A stretch of 64,000 bases of DNA, taken from JALYLC01 sp035696365 (lineage in GTDB: Bacteria; Actinomycetota; Thermoleophilia; Gaiellales; JALYLC01). Location: positions 1-64,000 of the forward strand of contig DASRQS010000099.1 in NCBI GenBank assembly GCA_035696365.1. Reading direction: 5' to 3'. The notes below the pieces were generated by a model. It was not told where the DNA came from and searched no databases. It saw only the letters and a program-made list of their open reading frames with translations. This document shows positions 23,060 through 31,278 of this stretch, one piece after another. The position numbers were made by a program, and so were the translations under genes. Numbering within the stretch: position 1 is the first letter of the stretch; the number at the start of each line of letters is the position of its first letter.

Positions 23060-24879
23060 GTTCGCCGCCGCAGCCGGCGCCAGACGGCCCACTCGCCGGC
23101 GATCGCCATGAGGGCCAGGATGATCAGGTACGGGCTCAGCGAGCTCTGCTCGCGGGGCGTGGCGAGGCGCGCCCACGGCCTGAGGTCGATCGGGCCGCTC
23201 GCCGGGTTCTCGGCCGTGCCCGGGACGGGCAGCGTCGCTGTCAGCGAGCTCCGGTGCGCCACGTCCGGGCCTGTGGCCACGACCGTGTAGGCGCCGGGCG
23301 CCAGGCCCGTGATGCCCACCGGCCGTCCGCGCAGCAGGCTGCTGCTCGACTCCCCGCCATCCCGCGTCACGCTGGCATTCGTCGCGCCCGGAACGGCGTC
23401 GATCGCAAGCGAGCCGTTCTCGCCGGCCGAGGTCCAGCCGGCCGCCCAGCGTTCCAGGTTGCGAGCCAGGATCGGGAACGCCGGGAGTTGCGTGAGGTTG
23501 GACCTGGCCGGATCGAAGGCGAGCACGGCGAGGCGCTGGCGCCCGTTGTCGCCGGCTGCCAGCAGCGTCCCTCCCGGGCTCGACAGGATCGGGTCGAGCC
23601 AGGTCGGCAGGCGCAGCTGCCTGGCGGCGTTGCGATCGACGCTCAGCGAGCGCAGGTCGACGCCCGCGATCAGGTCATTGCCCGCCGCGGTACTGCTCAC
23701 GCTCGCCCCGGGCAGCGGCGCTCCGACCAGTCCGCCCGGGATGCGCGTCGGCGCGATCAGCGCAACGGCCGGTGCAGGTGGCAGGCCGTCGCTCGGAACC
23801 CAGCCGTCGAGCACGACCAGATCGCTCGCGAGGGCGTCCTGCCTGCGATACGTCTTGGACGTGCGCAGCTCGAGGCTCACGCCGGGCGCCGCCGCCAGCG
23901 CCTGCGCGAGGGGCTTGGCCGTGTCGGGATCGCCGACGAGCGTGACCCTGAGCGAGGCGGGCGTGCCGGCCGCGCTGGGGACCGTGAACCACGCGGTGTC
24001 GTCGAGCGGGAGGGCGTCGCGCTTGGTCAGCTGGAGCCGCACGGATGAGCCCGGCCGGGCGGTCAGCGTCACGGTCGACGTGCCGTGCGCCGGCACGGTC
24101 ACCGGAAGCGTAAGCGTGCGCTTGCCGTCCAGGTAGGCCGCGTAGCCGTCGACATGACTGACGGCGTCGCCGTTGCGCACCGTCGCCACGACCTCGCAGA
24201 GACCCGCCGGTCCGACTCCACAGCGCGCACCCCGCGCGAACAATCCCTGATCGGCGGATGGCGATCCGACCACGCGGACCGTCACCTGGCCTTGAGCCGC
24301 GGCGAGCTCCGGAATCGCATCCTCGGGTGCGCGCAGCACGACCATGCGGCCCTCACGGTCACCCAGGAGGCCGGCAGCGAGCGCGATCCCGGCCGACAGG
24401 TCGCCCTCCCCCGCCCCCGCTTGCAGCCCGTCGAGAGCGGCTGGGAGACCGGTCACGGGCCCGCGATACGCGACGGCCGGCGTGCCCGCCGCGGTGACCA
24501 GCGCCACGTTCGCCTTCGGGTCGCTCCCTGCGAGCTGCCCGACACCGGTGCGCGCGTCCGCAAGGCGCGTTCCGACGTGCATCCAGAGGGAGCCGTCGAC
24601 GACGAAGACGGTCGTGGGAGGGGGCGCCGCATGCGGGCGCGCCGGCCCTGCCAGGGCGATCAGGAGCGCGCACAGCGCCAGCGCCTGGAGGGCGAGCAGC
24701 AGGGGGTGCCTGGGGCGGCGCAGCCGCCAGTCGCTCGACTCGACGGGCGCCGCGAGTCGCTCCCAGATCGCGAGGCTCGCGACCTCGCGCACGGCGAGCG
24801 CCGGCCGCCGTAGGTGCAGCAGGACGAGCGGCAGCAGGAGCACCAGCGCCGCAAGCCACCACGGCCGGGCGAAGCTCAC
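23056..24879 (-). CDS. BatA-domain VWA-like membrane protein (607 aa)
   Basis: The N-terminal 80 residues match the BatA pattern: two membrane helices (WWLAALVLLLPLVLLHLRRP and LLLALQALALCALLIALAGP) separated by a short cytoplasmic loop. A VWA-like strand follows, TVFVVDGSLWMHVGTRL, but the metal site reads D-G-S-L-W instead of D-x-S-x-S, so metal binding is probably lost. The large outside region contains beta domains; a C-terminal helix (YLIILALMAIAGEWAVWRRL) ends the protein. It starts with GTG one base after the upstream stop and overlaps the downstream VWA gene by 4 bases. Confidence 0.83.
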   Translation of the reverse strand: MSFARPWWLAALVLLLPLVLLHLRRPALAVREVASLAIWERLAAPVESSDWRLRRPRHPLLLALQALALCALLIALAGPARPHAAPPPTTVFVVDGSLWMHVGTRLADARTGVGQLAGSDPKANVALVTAAGTPAVAYRGPVTGLPAALDGLQAGAGEGDLSAGIALAAGLLGDREGRMVVLRAPEDAIPELAAAQGQVTVRVVGSPSADQGLFARGARCGVGPAGLCEVVATVRNGDAVSHVDGYAAYLDGKRTLTLPVTVPAHGTSTVTLTARPGSSVRLQLTKRDALPLDDTAWFTVPSAAGTPASLRVTLVGDPDTAKPLAQALAAAPGVSLELRTSKTYRRQDALASDLVVLDGWVPSDGLPPAPAVALIAPTRIPGGLVGAPLPGASVSSTAAGNDLIAGVDLRSLSVDRNAARQLRLPTWLDPILSSPGGTLLAAGDNGRQRLAVLAFDPARSNLTQLPAFPILARNLERWAAGWTSAGENGSLAIDAVPGATNASVTRDGGESSSSLLRGRPVGITGLAPGAYTVVATGPDVAHRSSLTATLPVPGTAENPASGPIDLRPWARLATPREQSSLSPYLIILALMAIAGEWAVWRRLRRRT

Positions 24880-24880
24880 G

Positions 24881-26416
24881 TCACCAGCCGCTGGCGTTCA
24901 CGCGCGCGAACGAGCCGAAGTAGCCCAGCACGACACCGCGGTCGATGGACGCGACCGGCCCGCCGCCGGGCGGCACGTAGGGCACGCCCGTGCCGCCACC
25001 GCTGGACGCCGCGCCGCCGACCACCTGCCCGCTGTGGCCGGTGCCGCCACCATGCCCCTGGGACGAGGACGCGCTCTCGTTCGTCGCTCCCTTGGCGCCC
25101 GGCACGGACTCGTAGCCCGGCGCGATCGGCAATGCGCCGCGCGAGCTGCCGAGCTGCGGCACGACGCCTTTGCCGTTGCTCTTGCCACCGCCCGTGTTGC
25201 CTGCAGTCGCACCGCCCGGCCTGGACTTGCCCGAGGGGGCGCCGGGCGAGCTACCGGGCGCGGACGACCCGCTGCCGCCCTGGGACTGGCCGCCGTTACG
25301 GCTGGCCGTGCCCGAGGATGAGCCACCCGACGCCGAGGCCGACGGCTGGCCGCGCGGGAGGGGGGCGACGCTTGTCGCACCCGCTCCGCCCTTGGAGGCG
25401 GAGCCGCCCTTCGTGGAATTCGGATTGGTCGCGCCGGCTCCGCCCTTGGACAGCGAGCCCGAGCCCGCGCCTGCAGACGGCGATGAGGCGCCGACGTCCT
25501 GGGTGCCTTGGACAGAACCCGACTGCCCCTGGGTCCGCGACCCCGGGCCGGCCGATTCGGGAGTGCTGTTGTTCGCGATTCCGCCGCCGTAGGGGCTGTG
25601 CCCCGAGGCGGCCGCTCCCGTGCGGGTCGTGCCGCCGGCCTGGACCGCCGCCAGGGGAGGCGAGTCGACTGGCGTTTGCTTGAACCCCTGCAGCGAGGGT
25701 CCCGGGTCGACGGTCGGGGGCAGGCCATTCTCGGCTCGCAATGCTCGACGCGACGGCGGTGCTGCATGCGCCTTCGCGGAGAGCGCGGCGCGCGCCCCGC
25801 TCTCGCCTCGCGGGCTCGGCACGGCCAGGAGCACGACCAGTCCCGCCGCCAGCGCCGCGAGCAGCGCCGTCTCGCCGCGCCGCGGCCGCAGGCGGGCGCG
25901 CGCGCCCGCGAGGCTCGAGGCGACCGCTGCGAGGCCATCCTTGAGGGCCAGCGCGCCCAGGCTGCGCGGCTCGGCGGCCCGACGCGACGAGGTCTCGAGC
26001 TCGAGCGCCGTGGTCACCTCTGCACCGAGCCCGAGGTCCCGATCCAGCAGCCGTGCCGCCGTCGCCGGGCTCGTGCGATGCGCGAGACCGATCGCGCCCG
26101 CGATCGCCGCCAGCAGCGCTGCGGGCACGAGCCAGAGGCCGGCACCGCTGTTACCGGTCGCCAGCGCCGCGATCTGCAGCACGCAGGCCGCACTGATTCC
26201 GACCAGCGCGCTGCGGCGGGTCGCCCCCACCAGTCGGCGGCGCTCGAGGCGCCGCTGCCACCGCCGGACACCGCGCGCGACCGTCTGCACGAGCACCGCT
26301 GGGCCCGTCTCGGCCCTGTCGACGCGCGCGACGTCGCGCGCGTCGGCCTCGATCCAGCGCAACACAGCCGCAGAGCCGGGCAGTCGCCGTCGCTCACCCC
26401 TCTTCATACCTTTCAT
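24881..26416 (-). CDS. Membrane protein with long Ser/Gly-rich tail (511 aa)
   Basis: The first 90 residues are basic, followed by two hydrophobic segments (LVGISAACVLQIAALA and LWLVPAALLAAIAGAIGLA) and a third near residue 195 (ALLAALAAGLVVLLAVPSP). From about residue 255 to 480 the protein is low-complexity, rich in Gly, Ser, Ala and Thr (GGSGSSAPGSSPG), ending in a short ordered tail (IDRGVVLGYFGSFARVNASG). The position, first in an operon with BatA-like and VWA proteins, suggests a DUF4175-like or scaffold subunit; I do not recognise it firmly. ATG 26416 is used; a second ATG is at 26407. Confidence 0.72.
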   Translation of the reverse strand: MKGMKRGERRRLPGSAAVLRWIEADARDVARVDRAETGPAVLVQTVARGVRRWQRRLERRRLVGATRRSALVGISAACVLQIAALATGNSGAGLWLVPAALLAAIAGAIGLAHRTSPATAARLLDRDLGLGAEVTTALELETSSRRAAEPRSLGALALKDGLAAVASSLAGARARLRPRRGETALLAALAAGLVVLLAVPSPRGESGARAALSAKAHAAPPSRRALRAENGLPPTVDPGPSLQGFKQTPVDSPPLAAVQAGGTTRTGAAASGHSPYGGGIANNSTPESAGPGSRTQGQSGSVQGTQDVGASSPSAGAGSGSLSKGGAGATNPNSTKGGSASKGGAGATSVAPLPRGQPSASASGGSSSGTASRNGGQSQGGSGSSAPGSSPGAPSGKSRPGGATAGNTGGGKSNGKGVVPQLGSSRGALPIAPGYESVPGAKGATNESASSSQGHGGGTGHSGQVVGGAASSGGGTGVPYVPPGGGPVASIDRGVVLGYFGSFARVNASGW

Positions 26417-26452
26417 CGTATCGCGCCGACGCCGTTTGCCGCAAAGCGGAAG

Positions 26453-26512
26453 TTAACGTTCAGGATAATTTTGCGGTGGTACGATGCACCATCGTCAACT
26501 TAACGTGGAGGT
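26453..26512. promoter_or_regulatory. Divergent promoter region with MerR-like motif copies
   Basis: TTAACGTTCAGGATAA (26453-26468) and TCAACTTAACGTG (26494-26506) resemble the sequences in the two other promoter regions of this module (30518-30533, 31202-31223). TACGAT at 26480-26485 is a possible -10 element for the plus-strand PQQ gene. GGAGGTG, a strong ribosome binding site, begins at 26506 and leads to ATG 26519. Confidence 0.45.
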
Positions 26513-26518
26513 GAAATT

Positions 26519-28111
26519 ATGTCGAACGTGAACCCGCAGGTGACGGCGATGCCAAGTCGGCGCAAGATGCTCGTTGCCGGCGTGGCTGTCCTGGCTGCTG
26601 TCAGCGCGGTCGCGGTCGCCGGCGTGAGCGTTGCGTCGGGTAGGAGTGCGAAGAACGGTGCGGCCCAGGCGGGAGAGTGGCCGCTGCCAGGTGCAGATCT
26701 GGCGAATACCCGGAATGTCCCGGGCCCGATCAAGAGCTCGAACGTCACGAAGCTGAAGAAGGCGTGGTCGGTGCCCATTCGCGCGACCGGCAGCTTCGGC
26801 ACCTACGCCACGACCCCGATCGTGGTCGGGGGCGTCGTCTACACCCAGGACATCAACTCCAACGTGTATGCGATCAACCTCAAGACGGGCAAGGTCAACT
26901 GGTTCAAGAAGTACAACTTGCCCTCCGAGGGGCCGAACGGCGTCAACGTCGTGAACGGCGTCGTCTACGGGGCGACCGGCGACTCGGCCTTCGCCCTCCA
27001 GGCGAGCACGGGCGAGCAGTTGTGGATCAAGAAGCTGACGCGCAACAAGAACGAGGGCATCGACATGGCCCCCGGCGTCAACAATGGAGCGGTCTACATC
27101 TCGACCGTGCCCGGAAACGCCAAGGGGTTCTACGCGGGCAACGGCCAGGCGATCCTGTGGGCGCTGAACGCCAAGACGGGCGCCACGATGTGGAAGTGGG
27201 AAGAGGTCCCGAAGGACCTCTGGTCGAAGGCGCACACGAACATCAACTCGGGTGGCGGCCAGTGGGATCCGCCGTCGTTCGATGCCGCCGGCGACCTCTA
27301 CCTGGGCGTCTCGAACCCGGCCCCCTGGCCTGGCGCCAAGGGCTTCCCCTTCGGCTCGAGCCGTCCTGGCCCGAACCTCTACACCGACTCGATCGTCAAG
27401 CTCGATCACAAGACCGGCAAGCTGCAGTGGTTCTACCAGCTGACGTCGCATGACATCTACGACTGGGATCTGGAGAACTCGCCGATCCTGACGCAGGCAA
27501 ATGGGAAGAACGTGGTCATCGACGCCGGCAAGGGCGGCATCGTTGTCGCGGTCGACCAGGCCACCGGCAAGCTGCTCTGGAAGACGCCCGTGGGCACGCA
27601 CAACGGGCACGACAATGACCACCTGCTGACGCTCGCCCAGCAGAAGAAGAAGCTCAAGTTCCCATACAAGGTATTCCCCGGCGCGCTCGGCGGCGTCGAA
27701 TCCCAGCTCGCGTCCGACGGCACCAACGTGTACGCCGCGGTCAACAACCTGGCCTCGACGTTCACCAACGAGACCGAGGCGGGGCTGAAGTTCGAAACGC
27801 CCTTTAACAAGGGCACCGGTGACTTCGTCGCGCTTAACCAGGCCACCGGCAAGATCGTCTGGGATCACAAGTTCTCCCAGTCGCCCTACGGCGCGGCCAG
27901 CCTGACCAACGACGTCGCCTTCACGACGACGTACGACGGCACGGTCTGGGCGCTCTCGACCAAGACCGGCAAGGTCCTGTGGAGCGCTAAGCTTCCCGCA
28001 GGCACGAACACGCCGGTGACAATCGCGGGTGACACCGTGATCACCGCCGGCTCGTTCCCACAGTCCAAGACGCAGAAGTCGACGATCGTCGCCTACAGGC
28101 TCGGCTCGTAA
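26519..28111 (+). CDS. PQQ-type beta-propeller dehydrogenase-like protein (530 aa)
   Basis: A Tat-like signal (SRRKMLVAGVAVLAAVSAVA) precedes a propeller made of repeats such as YAINLKTGKVNWFKKY, FALQASTGEQLWIKKL and VAVDQATGKLLWKTP, with the W-motif of quinoprotein dehydrogenases. TNINSGGGQWDPPSFD and LTSHDIYDWDLENSPIL align with the cofactor and catalytic-Asp regions of PQQ alcohol dehydrogenases. The vicinal Cys-Cys of methanol dehydrogenase is not seen. The product is presumably exported and passes electrons to the lipoprotein cytochrome c whose gene overlaps its stop by one base (TAATG). Substrate unknown; PQQ binding is likely but not proven. Confidence 0.85.
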   Translation: MSNVNPQVTAMPSRRKMLVAGVAVLAAVSAVAVAGVSVASGRSAKNGAAQAGEWPLPGADLANTRNVPGPIKSSNVTKLKKAWSVPIRATGSFGTYATTPIVVGGVVYTQDINSNVYAINLKTGKVNWFKKYNLPSEGPNGVNVVNGVVYGATGDSAFALQASTGEQLWIKKLTRNKNEGIDMAPGVNNGAVYISTVPGNAKGFYAGNGQAILWALNAKTGATMWKWEEVPKDLWSKAHTNINSGGGQWDPPSFDAAGDLYLGVSNPAPWPGAKGFPFGSSRPGPNLYTDSIVKLDHKTGKLQWFYQLTSHDIYDWDLENSPILTQANGKNVVIDAGKGGIVVAVDQATGKLLWKTPVGTHNGHDNDHLLTLAQQKKKLKFPYKVFPGALGGVESQLASDGTNVYAAVNNLASTFTNETEAGLKFETPFNKGTGDFVALNQATGKIVWDHKFSQSPYGAASLTNDVAFTTTYDGTVWALSTKTGKVLWSAKLPAGTNTPVTIAGDTVITAGSFPQSKTQKSTIVAYRLGS

Positions 28112-28581
28112 TGACCTTCCCGTCGCTCAGCATTCGCAGGTTCACGACGTTCGGCGCACTGGGTGTCGTGGCGGTCGCCGTGAGCGCGTGCGGCGGGTCG
28201 AGCGGGAGCTCGTCCTCGAGCGAGTCCACGCCGGCGACCAGTGAGCCGGCGACGTCGACACCCGCCACCACCGCCGCCGCGACGACGGGCGGGGGTGGCG
28301 TGGTGACGGCCGCAGCCGGCAAGGTCGTGTTCAAGGCCAACTGCGGCAGTTGCCACACGCTCGCTGACGCGGGCACGAGCGGCAACATCGGCCCGAACCT
28401 GGACGACCTGAAGCCGGACATGGCGACCGTCGTGCACCAGGTGACCAACGGCGGCGCCGGCATGCCGGCCTTCGCGGGTCAGCTCTCGCCCGCCAAGATC
28501 CAGGCGGTCGCGAAGTACGTGTCTTCCGTGGCCGGCAAGGGCGGCAGCAGCAGCGCACCTCCCGTCGGAGGCGCGCCGTAA
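28111..28581 (+). CDS. Lipoprotein cytochrome c (156 aa)
   Basis: An N-terminal hydrophobic segment ends in the lipobox VSAC (Cys27), so the protein should be lipid-anchored outside the membrane. A Ser/Thr/Ala-rich linker leads to a monohaem class I cytochrome c: haem motif CGSCH, then IGPNLDDL and the Met ligand in GAGMPAFAGQLSPAKIQAVA. It is translationally coupled to the PQQ-type protein and probably accepts its electrons. The 3' 313 bases are duplicated just downstream. Confidence 0.9.
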   Translation: MTFPSLSIRRFTTFGALGVVAVAVSACGGSSGSSSSSESTPATSEPATSTPATTAAATTGGGGVVTAAAGKVVFKANCGSCHTLADAGTSGNIGPNLDDLKPDMATVVHQVTNGGAGMPAFAGQLSPAKIQAVAKYVSSVAGKGGSSSAPPVGGAP

Positions 28582-28593
28582 GCACCTGCAGCG

Positions 28594-28640
28594 GCGGCGG
28601 GTGGCTCCCCGAACGAGAGGAGCCACCCGCCGCTGTTGCA
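28594..28640 (+). terminator. Terminator of the PQQ-cytochrome operon
   Basis: A perfect 15-bp stem (GCGGCGGGTGGCTCC, 28594-28608, with 28619-28633) and a 10-base loop are followed by TGTTGCA. It starts 13 bases after the cytochrome stop codon. Confidence 0.7.
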
Positions 28641-28986
28641 CGCTCGCGAACGCGCACACGATCCGGGTCAGACCCACGCCGCCACGACGACGGGCGGGGG
28701 TGGCGTGGTGACGGCCGCAGCCGGCAAGGTCGTGTTCAAGGCCAACTGCGGCAGTTGCCACACGCTCGCTGACGCGGGCACGAGCGGCAACATCGGCCCG
28801 AGCCTGGACGACCTGAAGCCGGACATGGCGACGGTCGTGCACCAGGTGACCAACGGCGGCGGCGGCATGCCGGCCTTCGCGGGTCAGCTCTCGCCCGCCA
28901 AGATCCAGGCGGTCGCGAAGTACGTGTCTTCCGTGGCCGGCAAGGGCGGCAGCAGCAGCGCACCTCCCGTCGGAGGCGCGCCGTAA
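28636..28986 (+). pseudogene. Duplicated cytochrome c domain without signal peptide
   Basis: The second copy keeps the whole haem domain (CGSCH, GGGMPAFAGQL) but its 5' end was replaced by sequence without lipobox or signal peptide. The frame is open from a TTG at 28636 inside the terminator region, with no ribosome binding site. A cytochrome needs export for haem attachment, so this copy is probably not functional. Three substitutions against the parent, two of them changing residues, show the event is recent. Confidence 0.7.
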
Positions 28987-29125
28987 GCACCTGCAGCGCT
29001 CGCGACGCGCACACGATCCGGGTCAGACCCATTATGGGCACAAGCCTGTGAGGCGCGCCATTTGGGGACTGACCCCAAATTGCGCGCGAGCTTTGTGACA
29101 CGAATAACTTGGGGTCTGACCCCAA
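28665..29125. repeat. Cluster of GGGGTC/GACCCC palindromes
   Basis: Short palindromes occur at 28665-28675 and 29020-29030 (GGGTCAGACCC), 29060-29080 (ATTTGGGG-N5-CCCCAAAT) and 29109-29125 (TTGGGGTCTGACCCCAA). Motifs of this type are common in intergenic REP-like elements. They fill the gap between the convergent cytochrome copy and the second PQQ-type gene; the last one abuts that gene's stop codon. Confidence 0.65.
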
Positions 29126-29126
29126 A

Positions 29127-30491
29127 TTATGCGGCGCCGAAGGAGACCAGCGAATCGCCGGGCAGGAACGGGCCGGCGCCGGTGCCGACCAGGACCGCGC
29201 CGTCGGTCACGCTCGGTGCTCCCGAGCTCGGCTGGCCCAGCGGAAGCTCGGCCAGCAGCGCCCCGGTGACCGGGGCCAGCAGGCGCAGGGCGCCGTCCGA
29301 GCCGGGCACCGCCAGGGTGTCCCGTGCGACCGCCGGCGCGGCGAACGAGAAGGCCGGCAGCGTGGTCTGCCAGAGCACCGTGCCCTTCCGGGGGTCGAGC
29401 GCCGCCGCGACGCACGTGCCGGCAGCCGAGTCGTTGGAGAGGCCGTAGACGCGGACCCCGTCGCTCGCGATCGGCCCGCCCTCGGGACCCGTCGTGGGGT
29501 CGGCGGCTGCTCCCGGCGCCGGGGAGCCCGGCGTGGTCTGGACGTGCCAGAGGCGGCGCCGCGTGAGGCGGTTCCAGGCGCGGAAGCCGTCCTTGCCGGC
29601 CACCAGTGCCAGCGGCCCGACCAGCACCGGTGCGCTGTTGAGGTCGAGCCCGAGCGTGTCCCCGGCGTGCACCTGGTCGGCCCAGACGATCTTCCCGTCG
29701 CGCAGGCGCAGTTCGGCGAGCGAGTCCGTGCCCGGATTGTCGCCCGGCTGCGGCACATAGGGGGCACCGGTGGCGACCCAGGCCTTGCCCAGGCGAAGGT
29801 CGATGCTCGGCTGCCCGAGGATGCCGCCGCCGTTGCCACCCTCGGGAACCGTCGGCGTGCTCCAGAGCAGCTTCCCGTCCGTGAGGGAGTAGGCCGTCAC
29901 GCGGCCACGTGTCTCGGTCGCCTCGCTGCCGGCGCCCGACCCCAGCAGCACCATGTGGCCGGCGATCACGGGTGGAGCCCAGAAGTAGTCGTCGCCGGTG
30001 GCGCCGCGCAGCGGCGCGGCCTCCCAGATCGTCGCTCCCGTGCGCGCGTCCAGGCAGCGGGCGCGATCGGAGGCGACGACCGCGCGACTGCCCCGGACGG
30101 CGATGCCGCCGAAGAAGCCGAGCTGCTCGCCGGCACCGTAGGTCGCCGTCCCGAACGAGCGCAGCCAGCGTTGCGCGCCGCCCGCGCGGTCGAACGCGCC
30201 GACGTCGCCTCCGAACGAGGCCGCCCAGACGTCGTCACCCGAGATCACGGGCGCACCCGTGATGCCGAGCGCGAGATGCGCGCGCCAGCGCTCCGCCACG
30301 CCGCCGACGGTGACGTGCGAGGCACGGCTCGCCGCCAGATCGTGCGCCGGCAGCGACCACGCGTGGACCGACTGCCGCGACCGGCCGGCGCGCGCGACCG
30401 GCGCGCGCCCAAGACCCACTGCGGCGGCGCTTCCGGCGGCGGCGGCGAGTACCGCCCGCCGCGTGAGAAGTGTCGTGTCGAGCTCGGACAT
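29127..30491 (-). CDS. Tat-exported PQQ-like beta-propeller protein (454 aa)
   Basis: The Tat motif TRRAVLAAAAGSAAAVGLG starts the protein. Propeller repeats follow, e.g. VGAFDRAGGAQRWLRSFG, RCLDARTGATIWEAAPL, VTAYSLTDGKLLWSTPTV and ALDPRKGTVLWQTTLPA. It lacks the catalytic HD..DWD segment seen in the protein at 26519, so it may be a non-catalytic propeller or a divergent dehydrogenase. AGAGGAAGG lies before the start. Its promoter region carries a motif shared with the MerR gene and the other PQQ-type gene. Confidence 0.82.
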   Translation of the reverse strand: MSELDTTLLTRRAVLAAAAGSAAAVGLGRAPVARAGRSRQSVHAWSLPAHDLAASRASHVTVGGVAERWRAHLALGITGAPVISGDDVWAASFGGDVGAFDRAGGAQRWLRSFGTATYGAGEQLGFFGGIAVRGSRAVVASDRARCLDARTGATIWEAAPLRGATGDDYFWAPPVIAGHMVLLGSGAGSEATETRGRVTAYSLTDGKLLWSTPTVPEGGNGGGILGQPSIDLRLGKAWVATGAPYVPQPGDNPGTDSLAELRLRDGKIVWADQVHAGDTLGLDLNSAPVLVGPLALVAGKDGFRAWNRLTRRRLWHVQTTPGSPAPGAAADPTTGPEGGPIASDGVRVYGLSNDSAAGTCVAAALDPRKGTVLWQTTLPAFSFAAPAVARDTLAVPGSDGALRLLAPVTGALLAELPLGQPSSGAPSVTDGAVLVGTGAGPFLPGDSLVSFGAA

Positions 30492-30517
30492 GGCTTCCGC
30501 CTTCCTCTGAGATGAAA

Positions 30518-30533
30518 TTTACGTTCACGTCAA
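30518..30533 (-). promoter_or_regulatory. MerR-type motif before the minus-strand PQQ-like gene
   Basis: On the minus strand the site reads TTGACGTGAACGTAAA. It matches the element in the merR promoter, TTAACGTCGACGTAAA, at 13 of 16 positions, and lies 27 bases upstream of the start codon. Confidence 0.45.
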
Positions 30534-30563
30534 TTAGAGGATTCTTGCGCGGATGCCGCTCGA

Positions 30564-31187
30564 CTACAAGGGCGTGCTCACCACAGCGGTGACCCCGGCC
30601 GCGGCGAGCAGGGTCTCGACCACTCGCCGCTCGCACACGCGGCTTGCGTCGAGAGCGAGCGTGAACAGGCCCCAGTTCTCGACGTCCGCACCGTAGAGCG
30701 TCTTGACCCAGGTGCGCTTGACGTGATCGTCGTGCCTGACGGCCTTCTCGGCACAGCGCCGATCGACGATGCGGTCACGCTGGTAGGCGCGGATGCGCCA
30801 TTCGAGCGGCGCCCACAGGCGCACGTGGATCGCCGACGGATGCTGCGCAAGCGCCGCGAAGCCGGCCGCGGCCAGGATCACGCACGGCGCGCGCGCGGCC
30901 TCGGAGAAGATCCTGCGCCCCAAATCGGGCAGCGTGCGGCGGAGCTGGAGCTCGCGGAACGCCTCCGCGTAGCCCGCAGTGATGGCGACGCTCAAGGCGC
31001 TCATGTTGATCACGCCCCCGACGCGCTCCTCCAGCCCGTCCGTGTCGCCGATGGCGGGATCGAGCTCACAGGCGAAACGCGCGAGCGTGCCGCGGTCGAG
31101 CATCGAAGCTCCGGCGGCCGCAGCGAGCGCCGCGGCCACCCGCTCGCCACCGCTGCCTTCCTGTGCCGCGATCGTCCAGACCGGCAT
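30564..31187 (-). CDS. Cytidylate-kinase-like family protein (207 aa)
   Basis: The start VWTIAAQEGSGGERVAAALA has the modified P-loop of the cytidylate-kinase-like group (GSGGERVA rather than GSGKST). SMLDRGTLARFACELDP, CVILAAAGFAALAQHP and VRLWAPLEWRIRAY follow the family. True nucleotide kinase activity is not certain; many members are uncharacterised. It is divergent from the merR gene and shares its intergenic operator. Confidence 0.75.
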   Translation of the reverse strand: MPVWTIAAQEGSGGERVAAALAAAAGASMLDRGTLARFACELDPAIGDTDGLEERVGGVINMSALSVAITAGYAEAFRELQLRRTLPDLGRRIFSEAARAPCVILAAAGFAALAQHPSAIHVRLWAPLEWRIRAYQRDRIVDRRCAEKAVRHDDHVKRTWVKTLYGADVENWGLFTLALDASRVCERRVVETLLAAAGVTAVVSTPL

Positions 31188-31201
31188 CTTCGCCAGCTCC
31201 C

Positions 31202-31230
31202 TTCAACTTTACGTCGACGTTAACTATACT
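31202..31230 (+). promoter_or_regulatory. MerR-type promoter with operator in the spacer
   Basis: TTCAAC (31202-31207) and TATACT (31225-31230) are spaced 17 bases apart. The spacer contains the near-perfect dyad TTTACGTCGACGTTAA (31208-31223). Operators placed between -35 and -10 are the hallmark of MerR regulation, and the MerR gene follows directly, so autoregulation is likely. Confidence 0.65.
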
Positions 31231-31278
31231 CCCAGTGGGGTTGACTCGCAGCCGCCAACTGATTACAAGTGCAGGGAG

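Larger units (their letters stand above)
28281..28998 (+). repeat. Recent tandem partial duplication of the cytochrome gene
   Basis: Bases 28281-28593 and 28686-28998 are direct repeats of 313 bases (offset 405) with only three substitutions by eye, in the codons AAC/AGC, ACC/ACG and GCC/GGC. A shorter piece, ACGCGCACACGATCCGGGTC, also follows both copies, so the duplicated unit was larger; a terminator hairpin lies between the copies. Confidence 0.9.

Noticed and set aside
24344..26503. Several long plus-strand frames opposite the Ser/Gly-rich membrane protein
   Set aside because: They are shadows of low-complexity GC-rich codons; the minus strand has membrane segments and operon coupling.
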